Shown here: one piece after another, positions 1 to 7,627 of the stretch
Layout of the letters: each line of letters opens with the position of its first letter
How positions within the stretch are numbered: position 1 is the first letter of the stretch
Assembly: GCF_016106005.1 (NCBI RefSeq)
Contig: NZ_JACADR010000008.1
Span: 1 to 45,682, forward strand
Length of the DNA stretch: 45,682 nt
Direction of reading: 5' to 3'
Source: Roseomonas rosulenta
GTDB lineage: Bacteria > Pseudomonadota > Alphaproteobacteria > Acetobacterales > Acetobacteraceae
Notes under the pieces: generated by a model
Database searches by the model: none
The model's input: only the letters and a program-made list of their open reading frames with translations
What the model was told of the DNA's origin: nothing
Made by a program: the position numbers and the translations under genes

Positions 1-380
1 CAGTCCACCTGCATCTGCTCGCCTGGCGCTGTCTCGAAGCGCACCACCGGCTCCGGCTCGGCAGCGGGCCGCAGCCAGGCGAGATGTTCCTTGAGGATGC
101 TGTAGCCGCCGGCGTAGCCGCGCTCACGCAACTCCCGCAGCAGCACCGTCGCCTCGAGCCGCTCCGGCGCCGCCGCGGCGATCCGATCGGCGATGTAGCC
201 CTCGAACGGCGCCAGCTTGCCCGGCCGCGGCGCCCGTGGCCGGTATCGCGCCGCCTCCGCGTCGCGCAGGTAGCGCCGCACCGTGTTCCGCGACACGCCC
301 ACCTCGCGCGCGATCTCGCGCACGCCCTTGCCGTGCTTGGCCAATACCCGGATCTCCAACGCCAGCTCTCCCCCAACCAT
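1..380 (-). CDS. istA: IS21-family transposase IstA, N-terminal part (runs off the left edge)
   Basis: This is the N-terminal ~126 residues of the DDE transposase of an IS21-family element. Reading leftward from the ATG at 378-380, the protein opens with MVGGELALEIRVLAKHGKG, followed by a resolvase-like helix-turn-helix (REIAREVGVSRNTVRRYLR). A linker leads to LRERGYAGGYSILKEHL and then GEQMQVDW at the window edge, the start of the rve catalytic core, whose first Asp is in the DW pair. No stop occurs in the visible part. The partner ATPase gene istB would lie further left, outside the window. The adjacent tandem terminal repeats support the family assignment. Confidence 0.85.
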   Translation of the reverse strand, partial: MVGGELALEIRVLAKHGKGVREIAREVGVSRNTVRRYLRDAEAARYRPRAPRPGKLAPFEGYIADRIAAAAPERLEATVLLRELRERGYAGGYSILKEHLAWLRPAAEPEPVVRFETAPGEQMQVD

Positions 381-416
381 CCAGGCCCCCGCCACAACGA
401 CGAGGCACCCTAAGCC

Positions 417-466
417 TGGGTCAGCTTTCAACCGGCGACTGGGTCAGTTTCACTCCGGCGGCTACA
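417..466. repeat. Tandem terminal repeats and outer end of the IS21-family element
   Basis: Two similar ~22-bp units lie just outside istA. Both begin TGGGTCAG, at 417 and 440, and both end in a CCGGCG-type motif. Multiple GGGTCA-containing repeats next to istA are typical of IS21 ends, where IstA binds. The outer tip is inferred at about 466, because the complementary strand there begins TGTAGCCGCC and IS21 ends usually start with TG. The neighbouring MFS reading frame loses its natural stop at this point. Confidence 0.6.
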
Positions 467-1794
467 CGGCCAACGGCGGTGAAGCTCATCAATGACACAG
501 GCATGGCTGTGGCGGAGCGCCCCTGTCGGATCCGGCCGCGCATCACCCAGATGCGCATGGTCGGGTGGCAGACGATCGTGCACGTGCTCGACCTCCTCCG
601 CATCATCCTTCGGCCACCGAGCGGTGGCCGCGACCAGCGCCGCGGCGGCGAGCGCCGCAAGCACCAGGAAGGTAGCCTCCATCCCTGCCGATGCGCCGAA
701 CCGGCCCGCCAACGGATAGGCGACGAGCCAGCAGGCATGGCTGAGCGCGAAACGCGCGGCAAACAGCGCAGGCCGATCGCCGGCATGGGCCGACCGCCAC
801 AGCAGGCGCCCGCTTGGCGTCAGCACCAGCCCGTTGCCGAGGCCCAGCACCATCCACAGCGGCGGCAGCATCGACCAACTCGGCACCAGCAGCCCGAGCA
901 GCAGGCCTGCGACGAGCAGACCGGCCCCCGCCATCATGACCGTGCGATCGGTCAGCACGCCGTCGAACAGGCGCGGCACGGCGAGTGCGGCCACCATCGA
1001 TCCCGCGCCATAGGCCGCCAGCGTCCAGCCCAGCTCCGCCGCACCCAGACCGAAGCCCGCGCGCACCAGCACCACCGTGTTCACGATCACCATCGCACCG
1101 GCCATGGCGACCGTGACGTTCAGCGCCAGCAAGCCGCGTAGCCGCGGCGTGGCGAGGTAGATGCGCGCTCCACGCGTGATGCGGCGCCAGGCACCTTCCT
1201 GCGTCGCCGGTGGCGTTGGCGAAGGCAGCACCACGGTCAGCACCAGGGCGGCCGAGGCGAGGAAGCCCAGCGCATTGCCTGCGAACAGCCAATGGAAGCC
1301 GACCAGCCCGAGCAGGGCGGCGGCGATCGCCGGGCTCGCCAGCGCCTCCAGATCATAGGCCAGACGCGAAAGGGACAATGCCTTGGTGTACTCGGCCTCC
1401 TCCGGAAGAATGTCGGGGATGGTGGCCTGAAAGGTCGGCGTGAAGGCGGCCGAGCCGGTTTGCAGCACGAAGATCAGCGGATAGGCCTGCCGGATCTAGG
1501 TCACGAAGGGCAGCGCCAACGCGACCGCCGCCCGCATCAGATCAAGCACCACCAGCAGGCTGCGGCGCGGCACCAGATGCACAAAGGCCCCTGCGACCGG
1601 AGCGATACTGACACAGGCCACCATCTTGATGGCCAGCGCCGTGCCGAGCACCGCACCGGCATTTGCACTCGCCAGATCGAAAGCCAGCAGCCCGAGTGCC
1701 ACGGTCGCCAGGCCCGTCACGATCAGCGACAGCACCTGCGCCGCGAACAGATGGCGATAGGTCAGGTTGGCAAGCGGGCTGAACGTCAGGTCAT
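467..1794 (-). pseudogene. MFS transporter (EntS/DHA3-like), interrupted
   Basis: This is a major facilitator superfamily inner-membrane exporter with many hydrophobic helices. The recognisable N-terminal part is FSPLANLTYRHLFAAQ and the middle is TPTFQATIPDILP. The C-terminal tail is His-rich (HVHDRLPPDHAHL ... ELHRRWP). A likely ATG at 1794 is out of frame with the body by one base; one C missing from a short C run would explain this. An in-frame TAG at 1496-1498 then splits the protein, and the same frame continues from both sides of it. At the 3' end the frame runs into the IS21 end, which supplies the stop. Three independent defects make a functional product unlikely. The gene is last in the run that begins with the metallo-beta-lactamase gene at 4377, but about 150 bp separate it from its neighbour. 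Confidence 0.7.
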
Positions 1795-1942
1795 CGATTC
1801 CATGCGTGAAGCAGAATCATCCATCGAGGGCCAGGCGGGGTGGCGATTCAGTGATCGATGCCGGCGGCGGGCGCGCTGCGCACGGAATGCCCGCCGGTCA
1901 CAGGACGGGGTGGCGGAAGGCCACGGGCGCTGTTCCTCGCGC

Positions 1943-2134
1943 CTACCGCGCCGCCGAACAGGTATTGACGCCCAGCAGGCTGTAGGCGGGGCAGCTGCTC
2001 ATCAATCCTGTCACCAATGGCACAAGGCCGACCAGCCCCCACCAGCCGAGCGGGCCGAAGGCGCCAAGGCCGAGCAAGGCCAACCCCGCCGCGATACGCA
2101 GCCCTCTGTCGATGGAACCAACATTGCGCGTCAT
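1943..2134 (-). CDS. DUF2892 (YgaP-type) small inner-membrane protein
   Basis: This intact 63-residue protein begins MTRNVGSIDRGLRIAAG. It has two hydrophobic segments separated by a glycine turn, and ends with the family signature CPAYSLLGVNTC. DUF2892 proteins are small membrane proteins often encoded beside rhodaneses and persulfide-metabolism genes; the second half of E. coli YgaP is the same domain. A strong ribosome binding site (AGGAGA) sits five bases before the ATG. The stop of the thioredoxin remnant falls within this leader. A second DUF2892 copy, fused to a rhodanese, lies at 4822-5364. The precise function of the stand-alone form is unknown. Confidence 0.75.
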   Translation of the reverse strand: MTRNVGSIDRGLRIAAGLALLGLGAFGPLGWWGLVGLVPLVTGLMSSCPAYSLLGVNTCSAAR

Positions 2135-2143
2135 GAAGCTCTC

Positions 2144-2314
2144 CTATTTCACCGGGCCCGAAGGCCGTTGCCGACAGACATGCGCCCCACGCTGAGGCGC
2201 CGCATTGATTCGCATCAGGCAGGCACCGCGCCGCGGTCCATCGCCGAGACGGGCCTCGGGCACGCGGTTGATGGCGTCGCATTGCGGGCAGACGATCCGG
2301 AGGTTTGCGTTCAT
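2144..2314 (-). pseudogene. trxC: Thioredoxin 2 (TrxC) N-terminal zinc-ribbon remnant
   Basis: The 56-codon frame starts LRIVCPQCDAINRVPEARL, matching the opening of TrxC-type thioredoxins (CPxC...NRVP.ARL). The second cysteine pair is degenerate: the expected CGxC reads RGAC. About 30 residues in, homology ends, and the rest (INAAPQRGAHVCRQ...) does not resemble thioredoxin. The WCGPC active-site domain is absent, so most of the gene appears deleted. It sits directly downstream of the cytochrome gene and upstream of DUF2892 in one run of minus-strand genes. A real small zinc-ribbon protein cannot be excluded but is less likely. Confidence 0.5.
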
Positions 2315-2329
2315 GACGGCGTCCCTGCG

Positions 2330-3448
2330 CTATGGAATTGCACGGGCAGCGGCGGGGTTGGCGCGCAGCCAATCCTGGATCGGCTGCCAGGGACCGAAGC
2401 GGTGCTGGTCCGGCGTGAAGGGCCCGACGAAGGGCGGATAGGCCGCATCGACGGGCTTGTTGGACCGGTCGGGGAAATCGGCCTCCAGACCCGCCCGATG
2501 CGGCCGCGGTTGCGTATTGATGAAGGCCATCACGTCGAAGGCATCGGCCGGCGCTATCACCGGTGCCTCGAAGGTGGTGCCGAGCGGCATGTTGCCGTGC
2601 ACGAAGCGCGCCGCGGTGATGATTCGGGCCATGCCGGCGCCGTCATTGTAGCTGTCCGGCCCCCAAAGCGGCGGGAAGCGGTAGCGACGGCCGGTCCCGG
2701 CAGCTTCGGCGGCATCCAGCCGCTGACCGAGGCCATCTGCCCCGTGGCAAGCCACGCAGTTCTCGGCATAGATCTGCTGGCCGCGCGCCGGGTCGGCGGC
2801 ACGATCTGGGAGCGGCAACGCCGGCGTGCCGCGGCCTGTCAGCGACTGGCCGACGCGTTCCGGTGCGCTGATATGGCGAATATAGGTCAGGATCGCCTTC
2901 ATCTCGGGTCCGTCCACCGGCAACGCGCGGCCGTTCATGCTGCGCTCCATGCAGCCATTCACGCGCTCCTCCAGCGTGCGGACTTCATTCTCCCGGCCGA
3001 TGTATTGCGGGAACACGCCCCAGATGCCGGCCAGAGGGATGCCGAATTGCTGCGTCCCGGCTTGGATGTGGCAGGACTGGCAATCGAGTCCGTTGCCGGC
3101 GTGGCGCATCGCGGGATCGGCCGCGTCCGGGCCGATCAATGAGGAGGTGCGCGCAATCAGGTCCCTGCCACGGCGGACGGTGCGGCCATAGATGTCGTCA
3201 GGGAGCGTATCGGGGTCCGGTACGTCCCAGGCGGCGGCCACGACGGCGGTGGGTGGCGGTGCGGCTTGGGTGCGCACCGGAGCGGCCACTGTGGGAGGTG
3301 CCACCGGCGCCTGTACGACAGTGGGGCCGACCTGCGTTTGCGGCGTCGCGATCTCGGTTGCCGTCCGGGGAGGACGCTTCGCAAAGAGCGTGACGACGCC
3401 GATCAGCGCCAGCCCTGCGATGACGACGGTCTAGGATGGTGCGCACAT
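2330..3448 (-). pseudogene. TsdA-like dihaem cytochrome c with amber codon at position 6
   Basis: This encodes a periplasmic dihaem c-type cytochrome with two haem sites, CQSCH and CVACH. The segment VNGCMERSMNGRALP between them has the cysteine expected as distal ligand in thiosulfate dehydrogenases (TsdA). The natural start is the ATG at 3448, preceded by GGGAG, and reads M-C-A-P-S-stop. The frame then continues directly into a hydrophobic anchor (TVVIAGLALIGVVTLFA). The TAG at 3431-3433 therefore blocks export of an otherwise complete protein. The only later start in frame, GTG at 3304, would drop the membrane signal. AAG or CAG to TAG is the simplest origin. Context with the persulfide enzyme fits thiosulfate or tetrathionate chemistry. 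Activity assignment is by family only. Confidence 0.7.
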
Positions 3449-3480
3449 CGGCGGTCACTCCCTGTGTGGGGTTTTTCCGG

Positions 3481-4377
3481 TCACGCGGCTGCGATCGCCA
3501 CGGTGGGGCCTGCTGCCTTCGCCTTCACCGGGATCTTCAGGTAGCGCACGCCGTTTGCCTCCGCCTCCGGGAAGCGGCCGGCCCGGATGTTCACCTGGAT
3601 CGACGGCAGCAGCAGCGTCGGCGCGGCCAGCGTGCTGTCACGCGCCTGACGAAAGGCGACGAATTCGGCCTCCGTCGTGCCGTCCTTCACATGCGGGTTG
3701 TTCGCGCGCTGCTCGGCCACGGTGCTTTGCCAGGCGAAGCTGTCGCGTCCCGGTGCCTCGTAGTCGTGGCAGATCCAAATCCGCGTCTCGGGCGGCAGGG
3801 CCAGGAGCCGTTGAATGGAATGCCAGAGCTGGTGCGCATCACCGCCCGGAAAGTCGGCGCGCGCCGTTCCGTAGTCGTGCATGAACAGCGTATCGCCGAC
3901 GAAGACATCGCCGCCGATGCGATAGGCGACATCGGCCGGCGTGTGGCCGGGGACGTGCAGCACTTCCACGGTCAACGACCCGAGCGCGAAACGCTCACCA
4001 TCCGCGAAGAGGCGATCGAAATCGCCGCCGTCTGGCTTGAGGTCCTGCATGTCGAAGACCGGGCGGAAGATCTTCTGCACATCCCGGATATGCTCGCGGA
4101 TGCCGATCCGCGCGCCTGTTCTGGCCTTGATGTAAGGCGCGGCGGTCAGGTGATCGGCGTGGGCATGCGTCTCCAGTACCCAGCGGATGGCGACGCCGGC
4201 TTCCGCCGCGGCGGCGATGAGAGCATCGGCGGAGGCCGTGTCGGCCTCGCCCGAGCGATTGTCCCAATCCAGCACGGGGTCGATGACCGCGCCGTCCTTC
4301 GTCGCGGGATCCCAGACCAGATAGCTGACCGTGTTGGTCGCCTCATCGAAGAACGCGCGAATGAGGGGCTGGTCCAT
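3481..4377 (-). CDS. blh: Blh/ETHE1-like metallo-beta-lactamase, probable persulfide dioxygenase
   Basis: This 298-residue MBL-fold protein has the metal motif HAHADH (about residues 71-76), then HVPGHT and CHDYEA, which supply the remaining iron ligands in the ETHE1/Blh group. These enzymes oxidise glutathione persulfide to sulfite in the cytoplasm. The ATG at 4377 (MDQPLIRAFF) was chosen over an in-frame ATG 39 bases upstream because a GGAAGGA ribosome binding site sits directly before it. The gene is transcribed divergently from the ArsR regulator across an 85-bp gap holding an inverted-repeat operator. It begins a minus-strand run that continues into the cytochrome gene. Gene order matches the BigR-Blh arrangement described in Xylella and Agrobacterium. 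Confidence 0.85.
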   Translation of the reverse strand: MDQPLIRAFFDEATNTVSYLVWDPATKDGAVIDPVLDWDNRSGEADTASADALIAAAAEAGVAIRWVLETHAHADHLTAAPYIKARTGARIGIREHIRDVQKIFRPVFDMQDLKPDGGDFDRLFADGERFALGSLTVEVLHVPGHTPADVAYRIGGDVFVGDTLFMHDYGTARADFPGGDAHQLWHSIQRLLALPPETRIWICHDYEAPGRDSFAWQSTVAEQRANNPHVKDGTTEAEFVAFRQARDSTLAAPTLLLPSIQVNIRAGRFPEAEANGVRYLKIPVKAKAAGPTVAIAAA

Positions 4378-4417
4378 GATGTCCTTCCCTGCCCCGGGAT
4401 GGGGCTTGAACATCATA

Positions 4418-4437
4418 TAAGCGTTCGCTTAATAAGC
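4418..4437. promoter_or_regulatory. Candidate BigR/ArsR operator between divergent genes
   Basis: An AT-rich patch in otherwise GC-rich DNA contains TAAGCG-TT-CGCTTA (4418-4431), a perfect inverted repeat. An overlapping second one, GCTTA-A-TAAGC, spans 4427-4437. Its position between blh and the ArsR gene fits an autorepression site controlling both directions. Binding is inferred. Confidence 0.6.
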
Positions 4438-4462
4438 ATACAATTACGAATGGGCGCGTCGG

Positions 4463-4825
4463 ATGATGGAGGTGAGGCCAGCAGCGGACACGGCGGCGCT
4501 ACAGGAGAACGCCGCAGATGCTGCACGGTTGCTGCGCCTGCTCGCGAACGAGCGGAGGTTGCTGCTGCTCTGCCATCTCGTGGGCGCCGGCGAGATGACG
4601 GTGAGCGCCCTGGCCTCCGCCCTCGGCCTCTCCCAACCGGCTCTCTCCCAGCACCTGGCCATGCTGCGTGAGGACGGGTTGGTGGCCACCCGCAGGGCAT
4701 CGCAGGCGGTCTTCTACCGCCTTGCGGACCCGAAGGCGGCCCGGCTGCTGGAAGTGCTGCGCGATCTCTACTGCCCGCCCCAGACCTCCCCCGCTGAACA
4801 ACACGAACAAGGACCAAACCCATGA
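4463..4825 (+). CDS. bigR: BigR/SqrR-type ArsR-family persulfide-responsive repressor
   Basis: This 120-residue winged-helix regulator has an HTH in the region LSQPALSQHLAMLREDGLV. It carries Cys37 (LLLLCHL) and Cys104 (DLYCPP), 67 residues apart. BigR (Cys42/Cys108) and SqrR (Cys41/Cys107) have the same pair at nearly the same spacing and form a di- or tetrasulfide bond in response to persulfide, releasing DNA. The ArsR metal box is absent. The start could be the first or second ATG (4463 or 4466). The gene overlaps the rhodanese gene by ATGA (4822-4825), so the two are translationally coupled. It is divergent from blh and probably represses both directions. The persulfide-sensing role is inferred from the cysteines and neighbours. 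Confidence 0.85.
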   Translation: MMEVRPAADTAALQENAADAARLLRLLANERRLLLLCHLVGAGEMTVSALASALGLSQPALSQHLAMLREDGLVATRRASQAVFYRLADPKAARLLEVLRDLYCPPQTSPAEQHEQGPNP

Positions 4826-5364
4826 AGACCATCACCCCACAGGATGCGGCTGCGCTGTTGCGCGACGGCGCCACCCTCGTCGATGTGCGCGAGCCTGATG
4901 AGCATGCCCGCGAGCGCATCCCGGGAGCGCGGAGCCTCCCACTGTCACGACTGGAAGAAGCGGAGCTGGCCGTGCATGACGGGAAGCCTGTCCTGTTCCA
5001 CTGCCGCAGCGGCGCCCGCACCGCGGGCAATACCGATCGGCTCGGCGCCAAGGCCGGCCTGTGCGAGGCCTACATCGTCGAAGGTGGGCTGGATGCCTGG
5101 AAGCAGGCAGGGCTTCCGGTGGCGACCGATCGGCGCCAGCCACTGGAGCTGATGCGCCAGGTGCAGATCGCGGCGGGCAGCCTGGTGGTGCTGGGCGTTC
5201 TGCTGGGCGCGCTGGTCTCCCCCTGGCTCTACGCGCTGGCGGGCTTCGTCGGCGCCGGGTTGGTCTTCGCCGGCGTGACCGGCACCTGCGGTCTGGCAAA
5301 CCTGCTGCGGATGATGCCCTGGAACCGTGTGCCGAACCTGCCCGTCGTGACATCGGCAGGTTAG
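4822..5364 (+). CDS. Rhodanese-DUF2892 fusion (YgaP-like membrane sulfurtransferase)
   Basis: The 180-residue protein has an N-terminal rhodanese domain (residues ~1-105). Its active-site loop is HCRSGART, with catalytic Cys61. A DUF2892 membrane domain follows, with two hydrophobic helices and the motif GTCGLANLL. E. coli YgaP has the same architecture: a membrane-bound sulfurtransferase whose Cys carries a persulfide. It would pass or receive sulfane sulfur near the inner membrane, between the persulfide dioxygenase and the TSUP exporter. Its start overlaps the bigR stop. The TSUP gene follows after 18 bp, so bigR, this gene and TSUP look like one operon. The fold assignment is clear; the sulfur donor is unknown. 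Confidence 0.85.
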   Translation: MKTITPQDAAALLRDGATLVDVREPDEHARERIPGARSLPLSRLEEAELAVHDGKPVLFHCRSGARTAGNTDRLGAKAGLCEAYIVEGGLDAWKQAGLPVATDRRQPLELMRQVQIAAGSLVVLGVLLGALVSPWLYALAGFVGAGLVFAGVTGTCGLANLLRMMPWNRVPNLPVVTSAG

Positions 5365-5382
5365 GTCACAGGACAAGCCATC

Positions 5383-6171
5383 ATGTTCGACCTATCCCTC
5401 CCACAGGCATTGCTCGGCGGCGCCTCTGGCTCGCTGGTTGGCTTCACGCTCGGCCTGGTGGGCGGTGGAGGGTCGATCCTGGCGGTGCCGCTGCTGGTCT
5501 ACCTGGTGGGTGTGCCGAGCGCGCACATCGCGATCGGCACCAGTGCTGTCGCTGTGGCAGTCAATGCCGCGACAAGCGTCATCGGGCACGCCCGCGCCGG
5601 CAATGTCCGCTGGCCCTGCGCCTCGGTCTTCGCAACCGCCGGCGTGTTGGGCGCCTTCGCTGGGTCGGCATTGGGTCGGCGGTTGGATGGGCAGTCGCTG
5701 CTGGCGGCCTTCGCCATCCTGATGGTGGTTGTCGCGGTGCTGATGCTGGTGCGGCGCGATAACGGCGTGGATCGCATTGTTCGGCTGAACCGGGGCAATG
5801 CGCCGGCGCTGGTTGGCACCGGGCTCGGCGTCGGCGCGTTGTCCGGCTTCTTCGGAATTGGCGGTGGCTTCCTGATCGTGCCCGGGCTGGTCTTCGCCAC
5901 GGGCATGCCGATGCTCCAGGCGATCGGGACCTCCCTCGTCGCCGTCACCGCCTTCGGTGTGACGACGGCCGGCACCTATGCGGCGGCGGGGTTGGTGAAC
6001 TGGCCGCTCGCGGCAGTGTTCGTTGGCGGCGGGGTGCTGGGCGGACTGGTTGGTGCGCGCGCTGGTCGGGTCCTATCGCAGCGTCGGGGGGCACTGACCC
6101 GGGTATTCGCCGGACTGATTTTTGTGGTTGCGGGATACATGCTTGCCCGAAGTTTCGGTCTTCTCAGGTGA
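5383..6171 (+). CDS. TSUP (TauE/SafE) family sulfite/organosulfur exporter
   Basis: This polytopic membrane protein of 262 residues has the two-repeat TSUP pattern. A GLVGGGGSILAVPLLVYL element near the N terminus is mirrored by GFFGIGGGFLIVPGLVF around residue 165. TSUP proteins in BigR/SqrR loci are thought to export sulfite or related anions produced by the persulfide dioxygenase. It is third in the bigR operon, 18 bp after the rhodanese fusion. All helices and both glycine-rich repeats are present, and no breaks are visible. The substrate is inferred from context. Confidence 0.85.
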   Translation: MFDLSLPQALLGGASGSLVGFTLGLVGGGGSILAVPLLVYLVGVPSAHIAIGTSAVAVAVNAATSVIGHARAGNVRWPCASVFATAGVLGAFAGSALGRRLDGQSLLAAFAILMVVVAVLMLVRRDNGVDRIVRLNRGNAPALVGTGLGVGALSGFFGIGGGFLIVPGLVFATGMPMLQAIGTSLVAVTAFGVTTAGTYAAAGLVNWPLAAVFVGGGVLGGLVGARAGRVLSQRRGALTRVFAGLIFVVAGYMLARSFGLLR

Positions 6172-6180
6172 TCATCCGGC

Positions 6181-6192
6181 GAGACGCGTCTC
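6181..6192. terminator. Palindrome downstream of the TSUP gene
   Basis: GAGACGCGTCTC, a perfect 12-bp palindrome, lies 10 bp after the TSUP stop, in the 203-bp gap before the convergent tctC-like gene. There is no U-tract, so intrinsic termination is uncertain. I see no gene in the gap. Confidence 0.25.
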
Positions 6193-6374
6193 ACGGCGCC
6201 CAGCGAAGGTTGGAATCCGGTTTCCACCGCCGCAGGGATTGGAACCGAGGAACGAAAGTCTCGGGGTCCCAGGAACGATCACGCGCCAGGCGATCCGGGC
6301 CGTGTCACCGTGCAATCGATCGCGGGCAGAAGGGACCTGCCAGTGGTCCCCGCCCACCGCTGAACTGACGCCGC

Positions 6375-7343
6375 TTAATCGAGGCGAATGTTAAGGTTGC
6401 GTACGATCGGGACCAGACGTTCACGGTCGGCGGCAACGAAGGCGCGCGTCTCAGCGGGCGGCATGCCGACAGGTAGGATGCCCTGGGCGCGGAACACCTC
6501 CTGCGCTGCAGGCGTCCGAAGGGCCTCGGCTGCGACCGCCGCGATCCGTGCGACGACGTCCGGCGGCGTGCGCGCCGGCCCGAGCAGCGCGAACCAGTTC
6601 GCGGCATCGAGCGGCATGCCGAGTTCACGAAGCGTCGGTACCGCGGGCAACAGCGGCACGCGCTCCGGGGACCCGATTCCAAGGATCTTCACGCGGCCAT
6701 CGCGCGCAAGCCCTTCGGCCGGTCCGGCATTCATAAACATGGCGTCCACCTGCGCGGCCACGAGCGCGGTGTAGGCCGGGGCCGCCCCGGTGAAGGGCAC
6801 GTGCAGTAGGTCGAGCCCTGCGTTCTGAATCACGCTGGCCGCGGCAAGCTGGGAGGTCGAGCCGATGCCCCAGGAGGCATAGGTGAGTTGGCCGGGGCGG
6901 CTCCGCGCCAGGCTGATGAAGGCCTCGAGCGTATCGGCGCCGAGCCCCGAACGGACGACGAGGGCGAAGGGGCCGCTGGCGAACACCGTGATCGGCTCGA
7001 ACCCGGCGGCCGGATCGTACGCGAGGCGCGAATAGACCAGCGGGTTCACCGAATGAGTTTCGGCGCTGGCGACGAAGAGCGTATGGCCGTCTGGGCGCGC
7101 GCTGGCGACGAACTGCGCGCCGACGGCGCCATTGGCGCCGGGCCGGTTGTCGACCAGCACCGGCTGGCCCAGCAGCGGCGCCATGGCGGTGGCGAGGGCG
7201 CGCGAAATGACGTCGGTTGCGCCGCCCGCATTCCAGGGCACGACGATGCGGACGGGCTGATCTGGGAAGGCAAGCGCCGGCGCGGCGATGGCAAGGCTGG
7301 CGCCAGCGCCGAGCACTGCGCGGCGCGAGAGCTGTGTCCTCAT
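6375..7343 (-). CDS. Bug/TctC-family periplasmic solute-binding protein
   Basis: The 322-residue protein begins with a probable Tat-type signal (SRRAVLGAGASLAIAAPALA). The mature Bug fold follows, with the signature IVVPWNAGGATDVISRALA and GANGAVGA early, then VPFTGAAPAYTAL. Bug proteins deliver carboxylates or amides to tripartite tricarboxylate transporters, but no TctA/TctB membrane genes are present here, so it would use a transporter encoded elsewhere. A strong GGAGGAGG ribosome binding site precedes the ATG. It is divergent from the cysteine-hydrolase gene across 284 bp that contain a 12-bp palindrome. This suggests joint control by the GntR regulator of the cluster. The ligand is unknown; a ureide or cyclic amide would fit the neighbours. 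Confidence 0.85.
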   Translation of the reverse strand: MRTQLSRRAVLGAGASLAIAAPALAFPDQPVRIVVPWNAGGATDVISRALATAMAPLLGQPVLVDNRPGANGAVGAQFVASARPDGHTLFVASAETHSVNPLVYSRLAYDPAAGFEPITVFASGPFALVVRSGLGADTLEAFISLARSRPGQLTYASWGIGSTSQLAAASVIQNAGLDLLHVPFTGAAPAYTALVAAQVDAMFMNAGPAEGLARDGRVKILGIGSPERVPLLPAVPTLRELGMPLDAANWFALLGPARTPPDVVARIAAVAAEALRTPAAQEVFRAQGILPVGMPPAETRAFVAADRERLVPIVRNLNIRLD

Positions 7344-7435
7344 GGGATGTCCTCCTCCGAAATCGTTCCGGCGCGGCGCGCGTCAGCATCCAGCGTGGCC
7401 CGGTTCCCGGCCTCGCGCCTGCGGACGCCGGTAAC

Positions 7436-7447
7436 GGTTATATAACC
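7436..7447. promoter_or_regulatory. Candidate operator GGTTATATAACC
   Basis: This perfect 12-bp AT-rich palindrome lies in the gap between the divergent Bug-protein and cysteine-hydrolase genes, which otherwise shows no gene. A GntR-FCD regulator encoded downstream is the natural candidate ligand. Assignment is by position only. Confidence 0.4.
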
Positions 7448-7627
7448 CCCCGTCACAGCGGCCCCGACATGCACGACGCCGGCCGGACAAGCCTGCAGCG
7501 CCCACGCTAACTTTGTCGTTTCCATATCATCCGCGGTGCAGCGAAGTGTCAATCGACTGGGATCCCAGTTGTGTGGCAGAATCATCGCCGACGTTGACCG
7601 CCACGCAACCGAATCGGAGGCGCGCAG

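Noticed and set aside
2144-2314. A genuine small zinc-ribbon gene
   Set aside because: The match to the start of TrxC ends abruptly and its second cysteine pair is altered, so a truncated trxC is the simpler reading.
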